Below are positions 22,601-50,394 of a stretch of DNA of 64,000 nt, one piece after another; position 1 is the stretch's first letter; each line of letters starts with the position of its first letter. The DNA comes from Amia ocellicauda (Eukaryota > Chordata > Actinopteri > Amiiformes > Amiidae). The position numbers and the translations under genes are program-made. The notes under the pieces were generated by a model. It was not told where the DNA came from, made no database searches, and saw only the letters and a list, made by a program, of their open reading frames with translations. The stretch is from NCBI RefSeq assembly GCF_036373705.1, contig NC_089853.1, forward strand, positions 30,339,568-30,403,567. Direction: 5' to 3'.

Positions 22601-24945
22601 TTTCAAAAGTTATAAATTGATTTGCATGTTAATGAGGGAAATAAGTATTTGACCCCTTCGACTTTGTACTTGGTGGCAAAACCCTTGTTGGCAATCACAG
22701 AGGTCAGATGTTTCTTGTAGTTGGCCACCAGGTTTGCACACATCTCAGGAGGGATTTTGTCCCACTCCTCTTTGCAGATCCTCTCCAAGTCATTAAGGTT
22801 TCGAGGCTGACGTTTGGCAACTCGAACCTTCAGCTCCCTCCACAGATTTTCTATGGGATTAAGGTCTGGAGATTGGCTAGGCCACTCCAGGACCTTAATG
22901 TGCTTCTTCTTGAGCCACTCCTTTGTTGCCTTGACTGTGTGTTTTGGGTCATTGTCATGCTGGAATACCCATCCACGACCCATTTTCAATGCCCTGGCTG
23001 AGGGAAGGAAGTTCTCACCCAAGATTTGATGGTACATGGCCCCGTCCATCGTCCCTTTGATGCGGGGCAATTGTCCTGTCCCCTTAGCAGAAAAACACCC
23101 CCAAAGCATAATGTTTCCACCTCCATGTTTGACGGTGGGGATGGTGTTCTTGGGGTCATTCCTCCTCCTCCAAACACGGTGAGTTGAGTTGATGCCAAAG
23201 AGCTTAATTTTGATCTCATCTGACCACAACACTTTCACCCAGTTCTCCTCTGAATCACTCAGACGTTCATTGGCAAACTTCAGACGGGCCTGTACATGTG
23301 CTTTCTTGAGCAGGGGGACCTTGCGGGCGCTGCAGGATTTCAGTCCTTTACGGCGTAGTGTGTTACCAATTGTTTTCTTGGTGACTATGGTCCCAGCTGC
23401 CTTGAGATCATTAACAAGATCCTCCCGTGTAGTTCTGGGCCGATTCCTCACCGTTCTCATGATCATTGAAACTCCACAAGGTGAGATCTTGTATGGAGCC
23501 CCAGACCGAGGGAGACTGACAGTTATTTTGTGTTTCTTCCCTTTGCGAATAATCGCACCAACTGTTGTCACCTTCTCACCAAGCTGCTTGGCGATGGTCT
23601 TGTAGCCCATTCCAGCCTTGTGTAGGTCTACAATCTTGTCCCTGACATCCTTGGACAGCTCTTTGGTCTTGACCATGGTGGAGAGTTTGGAATCTGATTG
23701 ATTGATTGCTTCTGTGGACAGGTGTCTTTGATACAGGTAACGAGCTGAGATTAGGAGAGTCCCTTTAAGAGAGTACTCCTAATCTCAGCTCGTTACCTGT
23801 ATAAAAGACACCTGGGAGCCAGAAATCTTGCTGATTGATAGGGGATCAAATACTTATTTCACTCATTAACAAGCAAATCAATTTATAACTTTTTTGAAAT
23901 GCGTTTTTCTGGATTTTTTTGTTGTTATTCTGTCTCTCACTGTTAAAATACACCTACCATTAAAATGACAGACTGATCATTTCTTTGTCAGTGGGCAAAC
24001 GTACAAAATCAGCAGGGGATCAAATACTTTTTCCCCTCACTGTATAGAGACATACCCCAAGAGACTTGCAGCTGTAATTGCTGCAAAAGGTGTCTCTACA
24101 AAGTACTGACTTTGTGGGGGTGAATAGTTATGCACACTCAAGTGCCATTTTAATTCCAGGTTGTAAGTCAACAAAGTAGGAAAAATGCCAAGGGGGGTGA
24201 ATACTTTCCCAAGGCACTGTAACTACCCTCAATAAAATAAAATATAGAGTGGAAGGAATCAGTGAATTTGAATAAGAATGCTAGAAATATTTGCCAGGGG
24301 CACAGCATACGAGTTTATAAATCGATATTGCTCAAACCTTAGTCAAGGTGTAAACCAGGGCTGCAAACGCACTGGAACAGTTTTAGTTGTTCTGTACCAG
24401 CTGGAAACTTAAAATATGATGTATTATTGAATGTATCCCAATTATCCATGCGATGTTGCATAAACATGTCTTAATGAAGCCCAGCAAGACCGGATCAAAC
24501 TGATTCTACAGCAATCCCTGTGGAGGATGGTTCAATTATAATTTATTCTTCTCTGCAACACAAATACTATCAATACCTGTACCTTTATCCTTTGAAGCAG
24601 ATCTCGGCTGTTCTGCACCGCAGAAGCGTAGCCCCCGATCAGCGGCGAACTTTCAGCCTCGTAAACGTTGTCTTTAATTCCCAACGCGAAAACCAAACCC
24701 ACACCCAGCCCCCAAATCCAAACCCTAGATCCCGTTGTGTTCAAAAACTGAGGACGACCCAAACGCCACCTGAAGGACCGGTTCTGTTGGAACAAGGGGG
24801 ATCCCCCTGACAGCCGGCTGCAGCGGGGGTAAGCTTGAGTTGTTCCTGTCCAAAGAGACGACGAGTGCACTTTCTGTACACAGCATTGCTTACACCTGCC
24901 CATGCAGTATATATCCTTCAGTTTGCAACAGATAAACCGTGACAT
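14420..24945 (-). CDS. lactb: Serine beta-lactamase-like protein LACTB, mitochondrial (6 coding exons)
   Basis: Filament-forming serine protease of the mitochondrial intermembrane space, from the class C beta-lactamase/penicillin-binding protein fold; in mammals it affects mitochondrial lipid metabolism. Joining 24583-24945, 20897-20963, 19018-19208, 18403-18748, 15117-15282 and 14420-14942 gives 1656 nt, 551 aa; human LACTB is 547 aa. The catalytic SxxK motif is SISK at residues 166-169, YST lies at 328-330 and HTGG at 489-492. The N-terminus is basic, Cys-rich and almost free of acidic residues, followed by a hydrophobic stretch ([15 protein letters not shown]), as expected for a mitochondrial presequence and anchor. 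Exon 4 has a Lys/Glu/Ser-rich insert of the kind seen in the human protein. Introns 1, 3 and 4 are packed with transposons. A second in-frame ATG at 24903 is an alternative start. Confidence 0.95.
15117..15282 (-). CDS. lactb: LACTB coding exon 5
   Basis: 166 nt between GTCTCCAG and GTAATG. Encodes [18 protein letters not shown] and NDPIIYNRS. The YST motif lines the active site; human LACTB has STFGYT where this has STHAFT. Confidence 0.93.
15757..16560 (+). mobile_element. L2-type LINE 3' end, truncated and broken
   Basis: In LACTB intron 4, opposite to the gene. Translates in pieces to the end of a non-LTR reverse transcriptase: [20 protein letters not shown], then [19 protein letters not shown], and after a frameshift [16 protein letters not shown] and KTHLF. 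The join near 15945-15950 looks like an internal deletion. It ends with the tail gtcgccctggataagggcgt and runs into a TAA repeat, typical of target-primed insertion. Confidence 0.8.
16561..16631. repeat. (TAA)n microsatellite
   Basis: About 71 bp of uninterrupted ATA/TAA repeat forming the 3' end of the LINE fragment. Confidence 0.97.
16738..18331 (+). mobile_element. Tc1-type transposon, 5' end truncated
   Basis: In LACTB intron 4. The right end carries gtgaccccaaacttctgaac ending before TA at 18332-18333. The left end has the matching gggtcacttagaaatg but lacks the outermost 15-20 bp. A transposase pseudogene occupies the middle. Confidence 0.85.
17133..18155 (+). pseudogene. Tc1-type transposase, interrupted
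   Basis: The open frame runs from [15 protein letters not shown] through the paired helix-turn-helix region, a GRPR-like hook (KRSGRPRCT) and the first catalytic Asp (LWTDKSKFD) to [15 protein letters not shown], then a TAA at 17754-17756. Downstream, [12 protein letters not shown] carries the second Asp and the remainder is frameshifted, with the catalytic Glu region (PIELLWEQL) still visible near 17963. Not able to make a full-length enzyme. Confidence 0.9.
18403..18748 (-). CDS. lactb: LACTB coding exon 4, charged insert
   Basis: 346 nt between ATTTCAG and GTGAGT. Begins [20 protein letters not shown], then a long Lys/Glu/Ser-rich low-complexity segment, then [13 protein letters not shown]. 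The insert is absent from bacterial beta-lactamases. Confidence 0.93.
19018..19208 (-). CDS. lactb: LACTB coding exon 3, catalytic serine
   Basis: 191 nt between CACTTCAG and GTAAGT. Encodes [11 protein letters not shown] and [10 protein letters not shown], which contains the nucleophile Ser166 and Lys169. Ends in phase 0. Confidence 0.94.
19326..20503 (-). mobile_element. Tc1/mariner DD36E-type element, deletion copy, in LACTB intron 3
   Basis: 1178 bp with about 30-bp inverted ends (cactcacctaaaggattatt and its complement). The right flank is TA, the left has mutated to CA. It is a near-identical copy of 55322-56542, 43 bp shorter: 42 bp are missing after 19684, where copies of TCAGA flank the lost segment in the intact copy, and 1 bp is missing near 19762. 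Confidence 0.95.
19358..20355 (-). pseudogene. Transposase of the deletion copy, frameshifted
   Basis: Starts [20 protein letters not shown] exactly like the intact copy and matches it almost residue for residue to VMVWG, where a 1-bp loss shifts the frame and adds a stop. The rest continues in another frame (19358-19750) without 14 residues before [12 protein letters not shown]. Inactive. Confidence 0.95.
20608..20815 (+). mobile_element. tRNA-derived SINE
   Basis: In LACTB intron 3. The head has a degraded polymerase III A box (tttagggctctgg) and B box (gagttcaattcc). A spacer including ctgctattgtacccctgacc follows, and the 3' tail ccctggataagggtgtctgc is the same as that of the L2-type LINE at 15757-16560. 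It ends in an ATA-rich stretch. Sharing the LINE tail is the usual way SINEs borrow reverse transcriptase. Confidence 0.85.
20897..20963 (-). CDS. lactb: LACTB coding exon 2
   Basis: 67 nt between TTCTGCAG and GTGAGT. Encodes [16 protein letters not shown], the first strands of the beta-lactamase fold. Confidence 0.92.
22603..23676 (-). CDS. Tc1-family DD34E transposase, full-length reading frame
   Basis: 357 codons without interruption, in the usual size range for the family (about 340 aa). A paired N-terminal helix-turn-helix region ([20 protein letters not shown] onward) binds the terminal repeats. The RNase H-like catalytic triad is D153 (WSDEIK), D241 (QHDNDPKH) and E276 (NPIENLW), with 34 residues between the last two. 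The glycine-rich box [14 protein letters not shown] is present. It would cut and paste its own element at TA sites. An open frame does not prove activity. Confidence 0.93.
   Translation of the reverse strand: MVKTKELSKDVRDKIVDLHKAGMGYKTIAKQLGEKVTTVGAIIRKGKKHKITVSLPRSGAPYKISPCGVSMIMRTVRNRPRTTREDLVNDLKAAGTIVTKKTIGNTLRRKGLKSCSARKVPLLKKAHVQARLKFANERLSDSEENWVKVLWSDEIKIKLFGINSTHRVWRRRNDPKNTIPTVKHGGGNIMLWGCFSAKGTGQLPRIKGTMDGAMYHQILGENFLPSARALKMGRGWVFQHDNDPKHTVKATKEWLKKKHIKVLEWPSQSPDLNPIENLWRELKVRVAKRQPRNLNDLERICKEEWDKIPPEMCANLVANYKKHLTSVIANKGFATKYKVEGVKYLFPSLTCKSIYNF
23724..23815. repeat. Long inverted repeat in the transposon leader
   Basis: caggtaacgagctgagatta followed by ggag is repeated in exact inverse after an 18-nt loop, and the match extends outward through aggtgtctttgatac against gtataaaagacacct. 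The stem is therefore about 38 bp with a few mismatches. It lies just upstream of the transposase start. Confidence 0.9.
24583..24945 (-). CDS. lactb: LACTB coding exon 1
   Basis: 121 codons in phase 0 ending [10 protein letters not shown] before a GTACAG donor. The ATG at 24945 has G at -3; the one at 24903 (MGRCKQCC) has T at -3 but G at +4. I prefer the first, with moderate confidence. Encodes the targeting peptide and a hydrophobic segment. Confidence 0.85.
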
Positions 24946-25646
24946 TGCGGACGGACAGTGGAGGGGAAATAATCTTGGAAAACGGCGCAGAACACAGCTG
25001 GCTTCAGCCCCACTGCTGCACCTTCCTCAACTGTGACAGGGACAAGGGCCGACTCGTCAGGCAGCAATAATCCATCTCCGTCCCAGGCATCACAGGGTGA
25101 ACGCAGAGATTTGATTATGAATTTGACAATCATGTGAACCACAGTATAGAAAAAAGTCAATAACCCTAGAGCCTCATTTTGGTTTTATATTTACTGAAAG
25201 TTGCATAGAAATGTAACCTTGCACCCACACCCATTTTTTGAAATGATGACTTAGTGCAACTTTAGTGCAATATATTAGTGCAGCACTGCCGTAAAAAGTT
25301 ATTCCACTATTGCAAAACGTAAAACAAACAAACAATCTTTACAATTGACTCCAACACATTGTAACAAAGTGACGTAAAGAATGCAAAAATGAGTTGAGAC
25401 AGACGTGCATTACATTTAACTTTTTCCACTCATGAAGTGAAATGCACTCATTTTAAAGAAACGCCAGGGGGACACATTAAGGCGCTGTGTATGCCGCACA
25501 TGCATATGCAACTACCACTAGAAACGTGTCATGTCAAAGACTATCCTCAAGATGTCACTCGTTGACTACCAAGCCTCCTTGTCTGGAGACACTCTGAAAC
25601 GTAAATACAATTAGATTATATATATGCATACATACAACCCCTCACC

Positions 25647-25686
<40 letters not shown>

Positions 25687-27560
25687 TAAAATAATTTGGA
25701 CTGATTAACTCTGTTTGTCCCAAAGGTTTGAGGGAATCCCTCTATGTGATATACAGTGTACAATAACATTTGTTAGGCTTCTGTTTATAACACTCATCTG
25801 TTTTCATTTGATAATGAGTGGCACACAGCAGTACAGTTCTGCCAAAGTGCTCTTACTAAACTGTGCAGCTTAGCAGTAAAAGCTGAAGGCCTAGCTCCCA
25901 GTTTAGGAGCCCCTTTGATAGCTTATATGTTTTGCATTTACAGTGCTAGTAGAAATGAGTGTACATCTCTGCCTGTGCTGCGTACTGTACAGGTATATTG
26001 TATGTAAAGTTGGGAGCTAATGAACATTATTAAATTATTAGCAAATCGTATTTAAAGAAAAATGGCTCCCCTTTGCACACTAACCCATGTGTGTATGAAA
26101 GCCACTGTTTATTTGTTATTCAAATTGCTGTTTTTCCCATAAATAGACTTAGCTTTAGTCATTGCACAGATGGAATTCGACCTTTTTCATGGCAAGGTTA
26201 TTCATTGCAGAAAGATAACTTGCATTTAAGTATTAATCGAAACAATTGACTAAAACGTGGTTTGAAAATTCTCGCAGGATTTTAAGGCATATCATCTTGT
26301 CATACTGATATTAATAAAAATATATTTAATTACACATTGAACTTGAGGTCTTTTGTAGATGGAATTGATGGTGTTTCGTCTCATTTGTAACCACTGTTCT
26401 TGGAGTCTGTTATAGATGATCTCTCTTCTGGAATGAAAGTGAATAAGAAAGCAAAAACCACATTCTCTCCCTGCACTGCAGAATAAATAACGAACAGCTG
26501 TCTCCTGGTATTGGGCATTTGTCCCAATACTTTTGGTAATACAGTGTTAATGGCAACTATCCAGTCCTTTAATTATGGGTTTCAATCACTACAGACCTCA
26601 CACATGATACGATCTGGTATAATCTCAGGGTAGTACGTCATATAAAGCGAAACAAAGAGCTGTTTTATATTGTCACCTAGCAAGACGCACATGTAGAATT
26701 CCATTGGCATTCTGGGGTGAAATCTAGAAGATATTCTAAATGATATACCTTCATCACTATCAAATATCCACAGAGACTCTTTCCTTGTTTTCTTTGATCT
26801 GACAAGAAAGACAAGAAAACCTGCCGGGACACGGAGAGCAGTGGTTTGGATTCCAATTCTCTGAAAACAAGTTGAGGAATCCTGACGTCTCTGCCATGAT
26901 GAAAAAGCTCAAACTAAATGGCACTTACAGTTTTGGAGTTATCAGTAAATCTCTGTTTACAGGTGATGTCAAATGCTTGGTAATCCCACACTGTCATGGG
27001 TTTATGCTTTTGTTATTATAGATAACCTTGCTTTTCACCTCGAGTCCATCCCTTTAAAGACTTAATATTTCCCTTCTGAAATACAGTTAGCTCACATGCA
27101 ATACATGTGCACAGTAAACACATGCTCGAACCCTGAACATTGCTACTGTGACTGCAGAATACACCTGGCTGACGGAAATTTCTGTTATAAATAAATGACA
27201 TTTTTATTACAATTCTTATTGGCATTTTTTGTATGAACTAAACATTTGAGCAAATAAAAGCAGCACTCTGAGATTATGACAAGGGATGTTAGTAATATCT
27301 TTCAGTGATTCTCCATGGACCATGCCTCCATGCCAAGAGTGTGCATCTTGCAGAGTACAGCCATCATCACAAATGAAAGCCTTTGAAGCACATAAGCAGC
27401 CTATTCTTTCTTGTCACCTCCGTCCCCCACTATCAGTGAGAGCTGAGATGTGTTTGAGTGTGAACGCACTTGAAAGGTCATTTAAAAAGCTCTTGCATGC
27501 AAATGGCTCTAATCCCCCCCTTTCAAAAACGAGAGCAGTGAAATAAATCATACAAAAAAA
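24946..27560. other. LACTB upstream region and TPM1-LACTB spacer
   Basis: The first 200 bp is relatively GC-rich and probably contains the LACTB promoter, but I see no TATA box. The remainder is AT-rich with a (CA)n tract at 25651-25683 and a Tc1-type terminal fragment (ttgtcccaatacttttgg) at 26519-26536. No coding segment recognised. Confidence 0.5.
25651..25683. repeat. (CA)n microsatellite
   Basis: 33 bp of perfect CA repeat. Confidence 0.97.
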
Positions 27561-30500
27561 ACTTTCTAGTTATCTTTATTGTTTTATATGTTATTATTCA
27601 ACACAAAAATAGGAAATGGGAAATAAATAAGACTATACAGTAGTAAACATTTACAGTAGTAAACATTTATGCCTGTTTGCTTTAAAAGATTGCTGGCGTG
27701 AATTCATTTAAATAAGGACAGGCCTTTTTAGTTTCACCTCCAAATTAATCTAGACCTTGCTCTTAAATCATGTGTCTGGCAACTGTTTACATACTAGTTC
27801 TGTGACTATACTGTGCACTTCAGCTTTGTTTCACTTGGAAACTACTGTATACATGAAGATAAACATTGTGAAAAAAAAAAGTTCACTACAGAACTAGTTT
27901 GATGTCCCACCTTTCTGTGGAAAATATCAAAGCAGTTTAGAAAAAGTACAAATTCTTCATTTCTAAATTTACACTTGGCATATACCATAGCAAATAAAGG
28001 TATACAAAAACTACGCCAAGCATGTCAAAATTATTATTATGTATTATTTTTGTAATCCTCCATACCATAAAGCAAGCAGCTTTCAGACAGACATTACATC
28101 AAATAAACTTTACAGCAGATAGCACTGAAGTGTTGGTGTGTCCTTGAACACAGGCCTTCATCCAATCTTAACTATAAACAGCGAGTATGTGGATGAGTAT
28201 CTTGTCTGGTGAACTTGTCTTAAATCTTTGTTAGCTCTGCTTTCTTTATTTGAAAATAATTACAAGTTTAAATCTTAGTATTTAGTAGTACCCAACTTAT
28301 GTATTTCTGTCTCAGGAGTTCAATCCAAAAATCACAATTGCAGAAGAATGACATTGTAAGGCTTTATACACTGCCAGAATTTGTGTTATAATAGGTTTCA
28401 CAGATTAGTCCAGGACTAGTGTTTATCTGGGTCTGTGAAACCAGCCCTTTAATGTAATAAAACCAAATTTGGCATTCATCCCCCCTCCAGTGGTTGTGTG
28501 ATATTGTTTAATGATTCACACCATTTTCAATACATAAAGGGACTATAAAATAAGAATCTCTCTTGATTCTAGCACTCCAATCTAGAAACATTTGCATGGG
28601 TTTGCAATTACAGTGTTACATATTGGTAAAATGTCAATAAGGGTTATATATAGCTGTATAAAATACTCTAAAGTTTAAGGTGCATTCTAAGCATCACACT
28701 GAAGACTCCAGAAATTAAATTCACATCGTACTGTGGATTTTATACAGAAAGAGTTTGGAATTGCTTCATACATTAACAGCGAAACAGACTGACACTAAAA
28801 CACAGGTGAGTGGTTTCACAGACTTCGATTAGCACTAGTCTTGAATTACCCTACCTTAAATAACATTTGATAGTCCAAGCCAAGAATTTTTCTGTATATA
28901 AACCAAAGTATGATGTGCTTTTAATTGATGTAGTCTTTGCACTCATTCAGTGTGATGCTTTGAATGCACCTTTAAATTTAGTGTATTTTATACAGCTTTT
29001 CATAACCCTTTTTGACAATTTAACATATGTACCACTGCAATTGCAAACCCAACTCTGTAACTAGCTTCTTCAGACTACAGTAGTAAGGATGGAATTTGCT
29101 CTTACACATTTTATTTCTAACACACATTTTTACAGTTGTAGTACAAATTCTGCACACCCTCGATTTGCAAGCGTTGGTGATTAATTATGTCTTACCTTAG
29201 TTCAGCTGGAATCTTTTGTTTTCTCTAGGCTGAATCAGTGTACAACAAACTCTGAAAACATATAACTGATAAAGAAGTATACTGTAATGGAAAATATTTT
29301 GTCAACTAATTAAATCCCTGAATCAGATAGTTTCAATTCAAGGGTGTGAATACTTTCAACTATCTGTATTTTAATCATGCTTTCAAATATTCTTCACAGA
29401 GACAAAACAATACCCCCCATCAATGTTTTATGCAACTTGTGAGACAAACTGCTTGTATGTTTAAGTCCCTTTCCCCCAGAAAAGGTATAATCTTTTGAGA
29501 TTGTGTTCATATCTTATTCAGATCAATTAAAAGAATTCACAAATAAAAAAAATCAGAAACCAAACAATACAAGTTCAGTAGAAAGCATGACTAGATTGTT
29601 TCTAAAAGGCCAAGAGTTTTATTCTGGCTTTTAAACCCTGATCCAGTGAGCTGAAGTAATCCATAAGCACACTCGTGACAGACATTTTTCCAGCCCTTGA
29701 AAGCTAGGCCTTAGCAAGCACAAGCAAATTGGAAATGTAATAATGTTGCCTCCTGGGCACTTTGCCATTTGCCCTACAGCACTAAGCATTTAGCTGAAAG
29801 TCTGTTTCCTGTAATATGAAATTGTTTGTAAAGTATTTGGATGTTCCAAGGGCTAAAAGTTCATGTGACCAAATTCACCATGTATAATTACCCAATTAAC
29901 ACATTGGGGGAGGGGGGGCTGGTCATTAACATTTTAATTGAAGTTTGTTAACCCTTCCTTTGGATGAAAACTTGTGATCATACAATAGTGCAAAATAAAG
30001 CAATGGGCAAATTAAGCAATTATAGAGGCCACTTCTGTGCCCCTATACTACAGATCACCCTCACAAACTTCTAATTAATGCTACTGTGATCATACAATTT
30101 TTTGTGATTTCTCATTATTGGGCAAACAAATGTATTGAGAAGAGAAGGATTTAAAATTACACTTTAAAATGTTAACCATGATGTTTACACTTACAAAAAA
30201 GGTGCCTGATCAGCTTTATATTCAATGTCATGAAACCATGAACTGCTGGAATGTAAATTTTACAATAGATTTCTATGGTCTTCAAATGGGGAAGTCATAG
30301 AAGTGCATCTTTTGGATTTCATGTAGGACTTAAAAACAAAAACAAACACATTCTACAAAACTTCAAAAAACGGTGAGGTTTTATTTTATATTTATTACAT
30401 TTATACATTTTATATAAGGTTTATATTTAAAACCTCTCAAAATAAAGTGTAAAATAAGTGAGGCACTACCAAATTGATGTCCATAATGAAACCAAAGTCA

Positions 30501-31320
30501 ATAATTTTCCCCCAAGGTAAAATTATTGAACTTTTGAACCTTAGGTTTAAACATAAAAACAAAATATGCATTTTTTAAGCTAAATGCTGTCATACATTTT
30601 GTAATGAGTTTCAGGTTTAAAATTTAAAAAAAAAAAAAATGTACTGGAGTGTGAATCCCTTTCTAACCTTAACTAAATATTGGCACTCAGCTATTCAGAA
30701 AATAGCCAATGTAAAAAAATATTTCATTCGTATTGCATATGCAATGTAAAAATTATCTGAAGCTTTACATGTTCTTTTCATTCACAGTAGCACCAGTATA
30801 CACATGAACGGTTTTCTCCAATGTATACACACACAAAACAGAGACATACAAAAAAAAAAGCTTTTACAAAACCTTGGCTTTCATCAGGAATTGGCTTCAA
30901 AGCAGACATGCACATCTTGACAGCAACATTGAGACAAATTTACAAAGGAAAATTCATATTGTAAAACTAGCGATATACAAAACAAATCGGAATGTACCAT
31001 TCTGGATTGATGAATAGAATTATTTTATTTAGAATTTTTTTTTTTCCATGCGATGACTTCTCAAAACTCCTTACAAAATGTAGACATCATTAAAATTAGA
31101 AAATCAGTTCGTATCAATACTAGTGTTTCTTGTATTCGGCTTGCCAAGGAGCAGTTGGTCCTATCCCCAGGCTTGTTCCTTCGTTGAGCTCCAATGAAAG
31201 CAGGACGGTGCAAATGTAAAGCTTCTTATGGTTATTTCTTTTCCAGCAAGGAGATAGGGAATGGAGGGAGGGTCATGGCAAGCGAGGTGCAAGTAAAAAG
31301 GTGGGCATAAAACAAGCCTT
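27561..31320 (-). other. Region behind TPM1 exon 9d, probable 3' UTR in part
   Basis: AT-rich, no coding segment. Several minus-strand AATAAA signals occur; the one at 27575-27580 lies nearest the LACTB side. I cannot tell which is used. A palindromic repeat lies at 28394-28442 with a related half copy at 28812-28850. Confidence 0.35.
28394..28442. repeat. Short palindrome-ended repeat
   Basis: 49 bp beginning ggtttcacaga and ending in its exact complement tctgtgaaacc. The inner sequence attagtccaggactagt is itself partly palindromic. A half copy (ggtttcacagacttcgatta then gcactagtc) lies at 28812-28850. Looks like a foldback repeat. Confidence 0.65.
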
Positions 31321-48521
<17,201 letters not shown>

Positions 48522-48739
48522 TTATTGTGTGTGGCCGAACAAAATGCTCCAAAAGAAACTGAACTGAAGGAGAGATGGCTTAGAGCGACCGTGCCGAACC
48601 GAACGCCAAGCTGGAGTGCAAGCTCTTTCTGCCTGCACCCTCTCAAATATGTACTTTCGCAGGGGGGTGAATGAATTCCTTTGGACACCCAATACTTTTT
48701 TGGAAACGGTTTCTTCTGGTCCCTTCCCCGTGCCCTATC

Positions 48740-48806
48740 TTTTTTATGGATCTGTCAGGCGATTCGCTGTTCCCAAACATTTGACCATTGATATGACTAT
48801 ATATGG
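48740..48806 (-). promoter_or_regulatory. Candidate TPM1 exon 1a promoter elements
   Basis: A TATA-like CATAAAAAA on the minus strand (48748-48740) about 225 bp upstream of the exon 1a ATG, and CTATATATGG at 48797-48806, a CArG-like SRF site with one mismatch. Tentative. Confidence 0.3.
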
Positions 48807-50394
48807 GATCTGATGGGCAAGCAGGCAACCCCCACTAAGACGTCTGTTCCTATTTCTAACACTGGAAAAAGTTGAAGCGCACAAGAGACCTTGCCTCGGG
48901 AAGACAGTGAAGCGCCGGAGGAAGAAGCAAATGTTTCCCAGAAGGATATAACATTACAGACTCCCTTCACTCAGCTTGTGTTTGGATAATGAGGCAAATA
49001 AAGGTGCACAAAACATGGACACAGTTTCAGATGAGCATGAGTGGCAACAAAATATTTGTTTCAGTTTGATACATGTAGCCGATCGTTATCAACATAAGTG
49101 TCTACAACATGCTTAATTGTAATCCAAAAGCCTGATGCCTTGAAAAGTGGTTTCATACAGATCTTAATTGTTTTATTGTCTATTATGTATTCAATAATTA
49201 AAATGATCTTTAAAGTAGTATTGCTTTATTGAACTATTTCAATTATGCGTTTTTTTTTTTTTTTGTCATTTCCAGTTAGAGTCATTTAATCCCTCTGCAA
49301 AAAATGCAACACAAATCAAAATTCATAGTGAGTGATAAGTGGTGCAACGGGGTATAAGTGATTAAATCCCTTCTTAAATTATTGTACTCTAGAGAGGTGC
49401 TATATTAGCCATGGTCGAGAGTGCTGTGATGCATGGCTGTCAGGGAAAGAATCATGTTAGCAGCCCCTCGGAGGGTTGTTCTTAATCTGTACAACATAAG
49501 ATATGGTTGTATTCCTATGATGGTATATCATTAAGCTTGTCAAACTTCTCTGGTAGTTCATAAGTACCTGTGGGATCTATCAAATTCGTCTCTCTGGGAG
49601 AAACAAGTGCTTCAGTATTTCAACAGTCCCCCGTTCTCTGACAGCTATAAGAGGGACATCACGAAACAGCTGTCGCACATGCACACAACTGACACAATAC
49701 AAGCCAAGTCACCAAACGCTACCTAATAGATGCACATGGTTTATTTAGCTCTCGATCCTATATGTCCTTTATTTAAAATAGCCACTATATATTTTTTGTA
49801 TACATATTCATTAAGAACACTTCCTACGTTGTTTTGCACTGTAGGGGTGCACTATATAATTTATCTGCAATTTATTTTTACCCCCAAAATGTGCTTCTCC
49901 CCATTTTGTTTCCCTTAATGTTGGTCTGGATTTTACTTGTTCCTGTTTTAAAATGGTTCAACAATTACTGAAATCCATTGTCTCAGTGCTTGGTGGGAGG
50001 TTGTTGTTCGAACATGGATCGTTGCTCCTCAGCTCTCCAGGTCTCATTTCATCCTTCCCGCTTCTTGGAGTTCCTCCCTGTTTGAGGTATTTTTAGGATG
50101 GCCTTCCACTAAGTGCACCTGCCTTGATCTGTAAGTTCCAGCACAGACAACACACCAAGTGGCCAGGCCCTGACACCATGAGATAAGTCCCTAAAATAAT
50201 CCCACAGAAGCCCCATTTACTTTCCCACTGGGGTTGGACCTTTGTGTTTATTCTCCATTGGTTTGTTTATTAAGGTGAATTCAGCACAAAAAGTGTGTCT
50301 CGTGAGCAGTGTAAATCCATCAATGAGTTTAGTGCTTCCCTACCATACCGTATTTAAATGTATTTATTTCTCAGGATTTCACAAATGATATCTT

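Larger units (their letters stand above)
22463..24042 (-). mobile_element. Innermost Tc1-type transposon, apparently complete
   Basis: 1580 bp with a TA duplication at 22461-22462 and 24043-24044. Long inverted terminal repeats of about 190 bp begin cagtgagggaaaaaagtatt on the left and mirror it on the right, with a few mismatches. An uninterrupted transposase gene lies between. The 5' leader of that gene contains a near-perfect hairpin at 23724-23815. Confidence 0.95.
21520..24100 (+). pseudogene. Transposase of the middle element, broken and interrupted
   Basis: Frameshifted Tc1-type transposase. Recognisable parts are the N-terminal half (near 21525-21780), [13 protein letters not shown] with the first Asp and FQQDNDHKH with the second (21866-22294), and HLNPIENLW with the Glu (22320-22350). 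It is cut at 22462 by the innermost element, and its C-terminus ([12 protein letters not shown]) resumes at 24043. Confidence 0.88.
21204..24219 (+). mobile_element. Middle Tc1-type transposon, split by an insertion
   Basis: Inserted at TA in the outer element. Left end cagtgccttgcaaaagtatt, right end its near-complement actttcccaaggcactg, flanked by TA at 21202-21203 and 24220-24221. Without the inner insertion it is about 1.43 kb. It carries a broken transposase on the plus strand. Confidence 0.88.
21020..24245. mobile_element. Outer Tc1-like non-coding element, split by an insertion
   Basis: Begins after TA with cagttaggtccataaatatt, a terminal sequence widespread in fish. It runs to 21203, is interrupted by the next element, and resumes at 24220 with taactaccctcaataaa, the inverse of its own tgagggtagtta at 21146-21157. 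The right terminus is missing. Confidence 0.7.

Noticed and set aside
24901..24903. Second in-frame ATG of LACTB as the start
   Set aside because: Possible, but its upstream context is poorer (T at -3) than that of the ATG at 24945; kept as an alternative only.
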